This document shows, one piece after another, positions 1 through 5,660 of a stretch of 7,582 nt of DNA (position 1 is its first letter; every line of letters starts with the position of its first letter). The notes under the pieces were generated by a model. That model did not search any database and was not told where the DNA came from. It worked only from the letters and a program-made list of their open reading frames with translations. Location: NCBI GenBank assembly GCA_043739325.1, contig JAYUFK010000008.1:1-7582 (forward strand), read 5' to 3'. The DNA comes from Roseiarcus sp043739325. Lineage in GTDB: Bacteria; Pseudomonadota; Alphaproteobacteria; Rhizobiales; Beijerinckiaceae. The translations under genes and the position numbers were made by a program.

Positions 1-162
1 CGCTACAACCGATCCTCCCGCTCAACTCGCGTAAAATGCGTCGTTGCGCGTTGCCCGGCCACAGCCATCAATATGGGAAATAGTTTTCGCACGGTCTGCA
101 AGACTCATGCACGGCGCATTTCGCCCCAAAAAACGCGTGGTTTTGAGAGGTTTAGCGCGGGC
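1..162. other. non-coding flank, no supported gene
   Basis: The region downstream of the DUF1801 stop contains only very short frames without ribosome binding sites, the longest credible minus-strand ones being about 21 and 28 codons. I see no tRNA-like cloverleaf, strong promoter or repeat here apart from the weak terminator-like hairpin at 128-144. The next gene probably starts beyond the left edge. Confidence 0.5.
128..144 (-). terminator. possible weak intrinsic terminator after the DUF1801 gene
   Basis: About 20 bases after the DUF1801 stop, the minus strand reads AAAAC, a five-base loop and GTTTTTT. The stem is only five pairs, four of them A-T, so it is weak. The six-T run and the position at the end of the gene run are the only support. 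Confidence 0.2.
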
Positions 163-594
163 TTACTTCTTCTTGGCTGCCCGTTGAGCGCGCGCTGCGG
201 AGTTAGCCGCCACCGCGGCGCGGATGAGTTGCTTGAAGACCGCCTCGTTGATCTTCTCCCCTTCGCGCAGGTCGATCGCGCGCCGCACGTTGCCGTCCAG
301 GCTGGAATTGAAGAGCCTCGATGGGTCTTTGAGGGAGGCTCCGCGAGCGAAGGTGAGCTTCACGACCTGCTTGTACGATTCCCCGGTGCAGACGATTCCG
401 TCATGCGACCAGACGGGGGTCCCTGGGCTCTGCGGCTGTACCCATTTCGACTCCTCCTCAATGTCGGGGTCGGCATCGTGGATGAGCTGACGGATATGAG
501 CGAGTGTCTCGCCTCTCCAATCCCCCAGCTCTTCAATCCGCTTGGCGATCTTCGCTGAAGCAGCCTCGCCATTCAGAGGATTTGTCGACTTCAT
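163..594 (-). CDS. DUF1801 domain-containing protein, function unknown
   Basis: A 143-residue soluble protein with no signal peptide or membrane segment. Most of it (about residues 25-125) looks like a DUF1801 (YdhG-like) domain. The recognisable features are RQLIHDADPDIEEESKWVQP, a central GTPVWSHDGIVCTGE, then KQVVKLTFARGASLKDPSRLFNSSLDGNVRRAIDL, a pattern usual for this family. The fold is related to a small alpha/beta domain of unknown biochemical role, so I assign no reaction. The C-terminus is an Ala/Arg/Lys-rich tail ending RAQRAAKKK, possibly disordered or nucleic-acid binding (inference). I chose the ATG at 594 because GGAGAG lies just upstream; a longer open frame from a TTG at 720 would run into the phosphatase gene. 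Codons such as AGA, AGG, ACA, CCT and TCA appear here that are scarce in neighbouring mce, suggesting an accessory origin. Confidence 0.85.
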   Translation of the reverse strand: MKSTNPLNGEAASAKIAKRIEELGDWRGETLAHIRQLIHDADPDIEEESKWVQPQSPGTPVWSHDGIVCTGESYKQVVKLTFARGASLKDPSRLFNSSLDGNVRRAIDLREGEKINEAVFKQLIRAAVAANSAARAQRAAKKK

Positions 595-616
595 AGTCTC
601 TCCGATCCTTCGTTTC

Positions 617-630
617 GTCAGCCCGCTGAC
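617..630. repeat. 14-bp near-palindrome between the phosphatase and DUF1801 genes
   Basis: GTCAGC, two central bases and GCTGAC form a perfect inverted repeat, 22 bases upstream of the DUF1801 start. In RNA the two-base centre is too small, so it would fold as a five-pair stem with a four-base loop. On the minus strand the T-run comes before the stem rather than after it, so it does not look like an intrinsic terminator for the phosphatase gene. Its symmetry would suit a dimeric DNA-binding protein or a small mRNA leader hairpin. No recognised promoter boxes are visible beside it. Confidence 0.3.
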
Positions 631-658
631 AAAAGCCGCCGCCCCTCGGCATCGACCG

Positions 659-1264
659 CTATCGCGACGGTCCGCGTGAGAGAAAGGCCGGTAGCAGGCG
701 CAGGTAAATTCGCTCTCCAAGGTTCGTCAGCGCCGTTGCAAGCCGTTGCCCGGCTACGCTGGCAAAGCAAGCCGCGGCGGCAAACCCGATAAGCGCCGCT
801 CCGGCGATATCGAGGGGATAATGCACCCCGAGAAAGACGCGCGACCAGGCGACGGCAAGGGCAAGCGCCATGGCGATAGGCCATACGCGCGGCATGGCGG
901 GGGGGCGCGCCAGCAGCAGCGAAAAGGCCAGCGCGAAGAGCAGGGTCGCGTGATCGCTCGGGAACGAGCTGTCGGCGGCATGCGCGAACCTGTCCGGCGC
1001 GAGGCCATCCATGAACGGGCGCGGGTGGTAATAGAGGTTGGAAATCAGGCCCGCGACAGGGAGAGCAACCACGCATGAAAAACCAGCGCCGACCGCCGCG
1101 AGGCGCTCGTTGGTCTTGCCGACAACCCAGATGAACATCAGCAGCGCCGGCCCGGCGAAAATCGCCCATTGCGCGAGAAACGTCGCAACGACAAGCGGCG
1201 CACCGGCGAGGTCGGGCGGCGCCGCGAGCCATTGGAAAACCCGATGATTGAAGTTCTCGAGCAT
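659..1264 (-). CDS. PAP2-family membrane phosphatase, probable undecaprenyl-diphosphatase (YbjG/BcrC type)
   Basis: A 201-residue integral membrane protein with a type 2 phosphatidic acid phosphatase active site. The motifs are in order: NLYYHPRPF with Arg82-Pro83, FPSDH (101-105, with His105 as the general acid) and SRVFLGVHYPLD (141-152, with Arg142, nucleophile His148 and Asp152). Several hydrophobic helices are visible (about 22-47, 56-78, 106-120, 128-146, 152-172). The N-terminus MLENFNHRVFQWLAAPPD and the PSDH variant recall E. coli YbjG, so recycling of undecaprenyl pyrophosphate for peptidoglycan synthesis is the likeliest role. Acid phosphatase or lipid phosphatase activity cannot be excluded. 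I chose the ATG at 1264, with AGGGA about seven bases upstream. The TTG two codons earlier would abut that Shine-Dalgarno. It starts 28 bases after mce, looser than the upstream junctions. Confidence 0.9.
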   Translation of the reverse strand: MLENFNHRVFQWLAAPPDLAGAPLVVATFLAQWAIFAGPALLMFIWVVGKTNERLAAVGAGFSCVVALPVAGLISNLYYHPRPFMDGLAPDRFAHAADSSFPSDHATLLFALAFSLLLARPPAMPRVWPIAMALALAVAWSRVFLGVHYPLDIAGAALIGFAAAACFASVAGQRLATALTNLGERIYLRLLPAFLSRGPSR

Positions 1265-1292
1265 CGGCAATCCCTGGGCAAATGCGCGGCCG

Positions 1293-1697
1293 TTACGCCT
1301 GCTCCAGTTCGATCAGCGCGCCGTCGAAATCCTTGGGATGCAGGAACAGCACCGGCTTGCCGTGCGCGCCGATTTTTGGCGCGCCATCGCCGAGAATGCG
1401 CGCGCCTTCCGCGACAAGTTTGTCGCGGGCAACGACGATATCGTCGACCTCAAAGCATAGATGATGCATGCCGCCGTCGGCGTTCTTTTCGAGAAATTTG
1501 GCGATCGGCGATTTCTCGCCGAGCGGCTCCAGCAGCTCGATCTTGGTGTTGTGCAGTTCGACAAATACGACTTTGACGCCATGTTCGGGCAGCGCTATTG
1601 GCGCCGAAACCTGCGCGCCAAGCCCATCGCGATAACGCGCGCTTGCGGCTGCGAGATCGCGCACCGCGATCGCGACATGGTTCAGACGTCCAATCAT
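1293..1697 (-). CDS. mce: methylmalonyl-CoA epimerase (VOC superfamily)
   Basis: A 134-residue cytoplasmic enzyme of the vicinal-oxygen-chelate fold, the normal length for the family. It interconverts (S)- and (R)-methylmalonyl-CoA between propionyl-CoA carboxylase and methylmalonyl-CoA mutase. Two beta-alpha-beta-beta-beta repeats are visible: LNHVAIAVRDL at the N-terminus with TKIELLEPLG (51-60), then GGMHHLCFEVDDI (75-87) with GALIELEQ (126-133). The likely metal ligands, inferred from repeat symmetry, are His7, Glu54, His79 and Glu130. The phrases EKSPIAKFLEKN and HPKDFDGALIELEQ closely resemble methylmalonyl-CoA epimerases rather than glyoxalase I, the main alternative VOC enzyme. The start is set by ATG plus GAGGGG overlapping the rnj stop. 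The neighbouring biotin ligase is a plausible partner, since propionyl-CoA carboxylase needs biotinylation (inference). Confidence 0.95.
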   Translation of the reverse strand: MIGRLNHVAIAVRDLAAASARYRDGLGAQVSAPIALPEHGVKVVFVELHNTKIELLEPLGEKSPIAKFLEKNADGGMHHLCFEVDDIVVARDKLVAEGARILGDGAPKIGAHGKPVLFLHPKDFDGALIELEQA

Positions 1698-1710
1698 CAA
1701 ACCCCTCAGA
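1698..1710 (-). promoter_or_regulatory. mce ribosome binding site overlapping rnj stop
   Basis: On the minus strand the rnj stop is read in TGAGGGGTTTG, immediately followed by the mce ATG at 1697. GAGGGG is a good Shine-Dalgarno about five bases before the ATG and overlaps the stop codon. This fixes the mce start and rejects the much longer open frame, which runs back inside rnj to about 2231. Confidence 0.75.
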
Positions 1711-3373
1711 CTTCCACGACCAGCACATGCACCGCCGGCTTCTTGCCCCACGCGGCGTTGACGGAATTGCGCACGGCGCGCTCGATCGCCGTTGCAACAG
1801 CATCGGCGTCGCGCCGCTTGCCGCGCGGCAGATTTTCGAACGTCTCGAAAATCGCGGCGTCGACAACTGCGTCCATCCCCGCGCCTTGGCGCGTGCGGGC
1901 GGGAAGCCCGGCGATGATGACATCGGGATCGCCCGACAGATCGCCCTTGTCCGTGAGCGCCAACGCGATCGATACGACGCCGGCGAACGACAGGCGACGG
2001 CGCTGACCGACGCAATCGTCGCCCGTCGCCAGCAACACATCGCCATCCTTGTATTGCCGGCCGTGATCGATCTGGCCGATCACGCCCGCCTCGCCGTCCT
2101 GCAACAGCACGACGTCGCCGTTGAAGGCGCGCACGACCTGCTTGACGCCCTGGGCCTTGGCGAAGATCGCGTGCTCGGTCAGGTGCAGCGGTTCGCCATG
2201 CGCGGGAATCGCGATTTTCGGGCGAACCCATGCGTACATTTTCGCCAGTTCGGCGCGGCGCGGATGACCGGAGACGTGCACGAGCTGGGTGCGGTCGGTG
2301 ACGACTTCGATGCCCTGCGCGACGAGGCCGTTGACGATTCTGCCGACGGCTTTTTCATTGCCGGGAATGGCGCGCGAGGAGAACACGACGATGTCGCCCG
2401 GCGCCAGCGTCGCGACGGGATGTTCGTCCTCGGCGATGCGCGCCAGCGCGGCGCGCGGCTCGCCCTGGCTGCCCGTCGCCAGCGCCAGAACCTTGTCGCG
2501 CGGAATGCGGTCGAAATGATCCTGGCCGAGGAATGGCGGCACGCCGTCGAGATAGCCGCATTGGCGCGCGACGCCGACGACCCGCTCCATCGCGCGACCC
2601 ATCACCATCACCTGGCGGCCATTGGCGAGCGCCGCTTCCGCGCCGGCGCGCAGGCGCGCGACATTGGAGGCAAATGTCGTGATGACGACGCGGCCCTTGG
2701 CGCCAGCGACCAGCGCCGACAAGTTCTTCGCGACATCCGTCTCCGACGGGCTTTCGCCTTCGCGCAGCACGTTGGTGGAATCGCAGATCAGCGCCAGCAC
2801 GCCTTCGTCGCCAAGCGCCTTGAGCCGCGCTTCGTCGGTGGGCTTGCCGACCATCGGCGTCGCGTCGACCTTCCAGTCGCCGGTATGGACGATCAGCCCG
2901 GCGGGCGTGCGGATGGCGAGCGCGCAGCTTTCGGGGATCGAATGCGCCACGGCGATGAACTCGACGTCAAACGGGCCGATGTCGACGCGCCCGCCTTGCG
3001 GCACGATCTGGATCGGAATCTTCGGCGCGCCCGGTTCGCCAAGGCGGCGCGCTTCGAGTAGGCCAGCGGCAAAGCCCGTGGCGTAAACCTTGACGCCGAG
3101 ACGCGGCCAAAGATCGACAAGCGCGCCAATGTGATCCTCGTGGGCGTGGGTGATGATGATGCCGACGAGATCCTTCTTCGCCTTCTCGATGAATTTCGTA
3201 TCGGGCATGATGAGATCGACGCCGGGAAGGTCGTCGCCAGCGAAGGCGACGCCGAGGTCGACCATCAGCCATTTGCGCTTTTTGGCCGGGCCAAAACCGT
3301 AAAGGGCGCAGTTCATTCCGATCTCGCCGAGACCGCCGAGCGGCGCGAAGACCAGTTGGTTTTCTTCAGTCAT
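1706..3373 (-). CDS. rnj: ribonuclease J (metallo-beta-lactamase / beta-CASP nuclease)
   Basis: A 555-residue zinc-dependent nuclease, the usual length for the alphaproteobacterial enzyme. RNase J has 5'-3' exonuclease and endonuclease activity and acts in mRNA turnover and rRNA 5'-end maturation. Metallo-beta-lactamase motifs visible are HAHEDH (76-81), His144 in AHSIPES and HTGDWKVD (163-170, with Asp166 as bridging metal ligand). The beta-CASP region includes CDSTN (197-201), TTFASNVAR (232-240), ATGSQGEP (299-306) and FSSRAIPGNE (331-340). HVSGHP (366-371) and PAHGEP (390-395, with His392) complete the active site. The C-terminal part beyond about 450 fits the RNase J C-terminal domain. 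The ATG at 3373 forms ATGA with the birA stop. No strong Shine-Dalgarno precedes it, so coupling to birA translation is likely. All expected metal ligands are present, so the protein should be active. Confidence 0.97.
   Translation of the reverse strand: MTEENQLVFAPLGGLGEIGMNCALYGFGPAKKRKWLMVDLGVAFAGDDLPGVDLIMPDTKFIEKAKKDLVGIIITHAHEDHIGALVDLWPRLGVKVYATGFAAGLLEARRLGEPGAPKIPIQIVPQGGRVDIGPFDVEFIAVAHSIPESCALAIRTPAGLIVHTGDWKVDATPMVGKPTDEARLKALGDEGVLALICDSTNVLREGESPSETDVAKNLSALVAGAKGRVVITTFASNVARLRAGAEAALANGRQVMVMGRAMERVVGVARQCGYLDGVPPFLGQDHFDRIPRDKVLALATGSQGEPRAALARIAEDEHPVATLAPGDIVVFSSRAIPGNEKAVGRIVNGLVAQGIEVVTDRTQLVHVSGHPRRAELAKMYAWVRPKIAIPAHGEPLHLTEHAIFAKAQGVKQVVRAFNGDVVLLQDGEAGVIGQIDHGRQYKDGDVLLATGDDCVGQRRRLSFAGVVSIALALTDKGDLSGDPDVIIAGLPARTRQGAGMDAVVDAAIFETFENLPRGKRRDADAVATAIERAVRNSVNAAWGKKPAVHVLVVEV
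2062..2084 (-). repeat. perfect 8-bp stem hairpin inside rnj
   Basis: CGTGATCG and CGATCACG form a perfect eight-base-pair stem around a seven-base loop, within the part of rnj coding for GVIGQIDHGRQY. No U-tract follows, so it is not an intrinsic terminator. It may simply reflect coding constraint in GC-rich DNA. It is listed because it is the clearest long perfect inverted repeat I noticed in the window. Confidence 0.4.
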
Positions 3374-4191
3374 TGTTGTGTGTTGCTTTCTGGAGAAATG
3401 AGGGTCGAAGCGCCATCTCGCGTCGAGAGAAAAATGAGATCGCCGGTCTCGATTGTTTCGAGGCCATCGGCCATGCGCAGAACCAGCCGGCCCTGCGCGT
3501 CAAGCGTTTCGAATAATCCTTCGCGCGCGCCGTTGGCGCCTGCGATCCTGATGGGACCGCTGAGCCCGGCCGCGTGTGTGAGCCACGCTTCGCGAACGCC
3601 AGCAAAACCGGCGCCGCCCGACCATAGCCGCAACGCCTCGTCAAAGCGAGGCGCCAGACGCGCGAACAATTCGTCGGGCGTGACCGGGCGGCCAAGCGCG
3701 GCTTGCAGCGTTGTTGTGGGATAGGCGAGGCCGTCGGGCGCGAAGACGCAATTGACGCCAATGCCGATAATACAGGCAAGGCGCCCTTCCCCCAGCGAAA
3801 CGCCTTCGGCCAGCAGTCCGGCGAGCTTGGCGCCGCGATGGACGAGATCATTCGGCCATTTCAGCTGGACTTCGCCCGCGCCAAGGTCCGCGGCGGCGGC
3901 TTGCAACGCGACACCGGCGACGAAGCCGATCTGCGCGGCTATGGCGATGGGCGCGGGATCGACGAGCAGTGCGCTTGCGTAGAGATTGCCCGGCGGCGAA
4001 GTCCAGTGGCGGCCAAGCCGTCCCCGCCCTTGCGTCTGCTCGCTGGCGACAATCCAGATGCGGCCAGGATCGCCGGCCATCGCGAGACGGCGCGCCGCGT
4101 CGTTGGTCGACCCGAGCGTATCAAATCGTTCGACGCGCCACTCCGGTTGCTGCGGCGAAGCCGCGTCGCGCAACGATACGACTTCGCTCAA
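3370..4191 (-). CDS. birA: biotin--[acetyl-CoA-carboxylase] ligase, catalytic-only form
   Basis: A cytoplasmic biotin-protein ligase of 273 residues, which activates biotin with ATP and transfers it to a lysine on carboxylase carrier proteins such as AccB. The catalytic signature GRGRLGR is at 55-61 (biotinyl-AMP loop), followed by SPPGNLYAS (65-73), KWPNDL (111-116), AKLAGLLAE with Lys122 (121-129) and GIGVN (143-147). The C-terminal small domain covers about 220-260. There is no N-terminal helix-turn-helix, because the ligase domain begins within about 20 residues of the start. This is therefore a class I enzyme unlikely to act as a DNA-binding repressor. The start is less certain: the first in-frame initiator is TTG at 4191, overlapping the nuoN stop as TTGA, with no clear Shine-Dalgarno. 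A second TTG is at codon 7, and the next ATG (codon 38) would remove part of the domain. Its TGA overlaps the rnj ATG by four bases. Confidence 0.94.
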   Translation of the reverse strand: MSEVVSLRDAASPQQPEWRVERFDTLGSTNDAARRLAMAGDPGRIWIVASEQTQGRGRLGRHWTSPPGNLYASALLVDPAPIAIAAQIGFVAGVALQAAAADLGAGEVQLKWPNDLVHRGAKLAGLLAEGVSLGEGRLACIIGIGVNCVFAPDGLAYPTTTLQAALGRPVTPDELFARLAPRFDEALRLWSGGAGFAGVREAWLTHAAGLSGPIRIAGANGAREGLFETLDAQGRLVLRMADGLETIETGDLIFLSTRDGASTLISPESNTQQ

Positions 4192-5630
4192 AACAGCGAC
4201 TTGGCCGCCGCCATGGCGGCATTGGTCAAAGGCGCGGGGATAAACACGTAGAAAAAGATCAGCGCGCTCGCCAGCGCGAGAACAATGCGCGCCATCGCGC
4301 CAGCCCGATCGAAAGCCGGCGCCGGCGTATCAAAATACATGATCTTGACGATGCGCAGGTAGTAATAGGCGCCGATCGCGCTGCACAGAACGCCGAGGAC
4401 GGCGAGGACTTGTAGCGCGAAGATGTTGGTCTGGATCGCTGCCGCGAAGACATAGAACTTGGCGAAGAACCCGGCGAACGGCGGAATGCCGGCGAGCGAG
4501 AACATCATCACGCCGAGGAAGAACGCCATTGGCGCATTCGTGCTGGCGAGGCCGGAGAGATCGGCGATCTCCTCGACATACTTGCCATCGCGCTGCATCG
4601 ACAGGATCGCGGCGAATGTGCCGAGCGTCATCACCAGATAGATCGCCATATAGACGATGACGCCGTGAACGCCGTCCGTCGTGCCGGCGGCCAGGCCGAC
4701 GAGCGCGAAGCCCATATGGCCGATCGAGGAATAGGCCATCAGCCGCTTGATATTGGTCTGGCCGATCGCGGCGAACGCGCCGAGCGCCATCGAGGCGATG
4801 GAAATGAAGACGATGATCTGGCGCCATTCGTTCACGATGCCCGGGAAGGTCGTCATCACGACGCGCACCAGCACCGCCATCGCCGCCATCTTCGGCGCGG
4901 AGGCGAAGAACGTCGTCACCGGCGTGGGCGCGCCCTCGTAGACATCGGGCGTCCACATATGGAAGGGCACGGCGGAAATCTTGAACGCCAGGCCGGAGAG
5001 CAGGAAGACAAGGCCGAAGATCACGCCGATGCTGGCGTGACTATGGACGGCGGTCGCGACGCCGGCGAACGAGACGGTGCCGGAATAGCCATAGATCAGC
5101 GAGGCGCCGTACAGCAGCATTCCAGACGAAAGCGCGCCGAGTACAAAATACTTCAGGCCGGCTTCCGAGGCGCGGACATTGTCGCGATCGTATGCGGCGA
5201 CGACATAGAGCGACAGGCTCATCAGTTCGAGGCCAAGATACAGCGCGATGAAATCGTTGGCGGAGATCAGCATCATCATCCCCAGCGTCGCCAGCAGGAT
5301 GAGCACCGGGAATTCAAACCCGCCGATCTTTTCGCGCCGCATGAAATCAACGGACAACAGCAGCGTCACCAGCGAGCCGATCAGCGACAGCGCTTTCATG
5401 AAGCGGCTGAATGCATCGTCGACAAACGCGCCGTAGAATGTGATCCCCTTCGGCCGCTGGCTCGCCAAAAGTACGACCAGCGCGAGAGCGAGCAGCGCCA
5501 CGGCGCATTCCGTCACCAGCCAGAACGAACGCTCGCCGCGTAGCGCGCCAAGCAGCACAAGCGCGAGGATGCCGACCGCGAGAATGAACTCCGGCAGGAC
5601 GACGGGAAGCGAAAGGGCCGTTGCGATCAT
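4188..5630 (-). CDS. nuoN: NADH-quinone oxidoreductase subunit N (complex I proton-pumping subunit)
   Basis: A 480-residue polytopic inner-membrane protein of normal NuoN length. It is the antiporter-like subunit nearest the hydrophilic arm of complex I. The key membrane-buried charges are present: Glu135 in YLGLELMSLSLY, Lys160 (SEAGLKYF), Lys217 (GLAFKISAVPFHMWTPDVYEG), Lys247 (FASAPKMAA) and Lys391 (GFFAKFYVF). From family knowledge, Lys217 and Lys247 match E. coli NuoN numbering and Lys391 corresponds to Lys395. The core IKRLMAYSSIGHMGF at about 294-308 is typical. The start is an ATG with AGGAAG upstream. The TGA stop is embedded in a TTGA overlap with the proposed birA start. With nuoL and nuoM it forms the usual distal end of a nuo operon, whose other genes and promoter would lie beyond the right edge. 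Confidence 0.98.
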   Translation of the reverse strand: MIATALSLPVVLPEFILAVGILALVLLGALRGERSFWLVTECAVALLALALVVLLASQRPKGITFYGAFVDDAFSRFMKALSLIGSLVTLLLSVDFMRREKIGGFEFPVLILLATLGMMMLISANDFIALYLGLELMSLSLYVVAAYDRDNVRASEAGLKYFVLGALSSGMLLYGASLIYGYSGTVSFAGVATAVHSHASIGVIFGLVFLLSGLAFKISAVPFHMWTPDVYEGAPTPVTTFFASAPKMAAMAVLVRVVMTTFPGIVNEWRQIIVFISIASMALGAFAAIGQTNIKRLMAYSSIGHMGFALVGLAAGTTDGVHGVIVYMAIYLVMTLGTFAAILSMQRDGKYVEEIADLSGLASTNAPMAFFLGVMMFSLAGIPPFAGFFAKFYVFAAAIQTNIFALQVLAVLGVLCSAIGAYYYLRIVKIMYFDTPAPAFDRAGAMARIVLALASALIFFYVFIPAPLTNAAMAAAKSLF

Positions 5631-5660
5631 TGAACAGACTTCCTAGAGGCCGGCGGTTTT
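5631..5660 (-). promoter_or_regulatory. nuoN ribosome binding site overlapping nuoM stop
   Basis: Reading the minus strand, the nuoM stop TAG is part of TAGGAAG, followed eight bases later by the nuoN ATG at 5630. The AGGAAG core is a plausible Shine-Dalgarno. Because it overlaps the stop codon of the preceding gene, ribosomes finishing nuoM would sit on or beside it, which suggests coupled translation (inference). Confidence 0.6.

Noticed and set aside
1..68. Short minus-strand peptide frame of 21 codons starting at 68.
   Set aside because: No ribosome binding site, no recognisable sequence and a length expected by chance.
73..558. Open frame of 161 codons on the plus strand, opposite the DUF1801 gene.
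   Set aside because: No recognisable domain and no good ribosome binding site. The minus-strand DUF1801 frame has family-like sequence and a Shine-Dalgarno.
613..634. Intrinsic terminator between the phosphatase and DUF1801 genes.
   Set aside because: The stem is short, and on the transcribed strand the T-run lies before the stem instead of after it.
595..720. Upstream extension of the DUF1801 frame to a TTG at 720.
   Set aside because: It would overlap the end of the phosphatase gene and add a non-conserved Arg/Cys-rich leader. The ATG at 594 has its own GGAGAG.
1698..2231. Upstream extension of the mce frame, which would give a 312-residue protein.
   Set aside because: The added part is Arg-rich shadow sequence of rnj. 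The ATG at 1697 has a strong Shine-Dalgarno and gives the normal family length of 134.
1598..3061. Open frame of 487 codons on the plus strand, opposite rnj and mce.
   Set aside because: The product is rich in Arg, Asp, His and Ala without any domain, as expected from the complement of GC-rich codons. The minus-strand RNase J has every family motif.
4665..5543. Open frame of 292 codons on the plus strand, opposite nuoN.
   Set aside because: Low-complexity His/Arg/Asp/Glu composition, no recognisable domain, and fully covered by well-conserved nuoN on the other strand.
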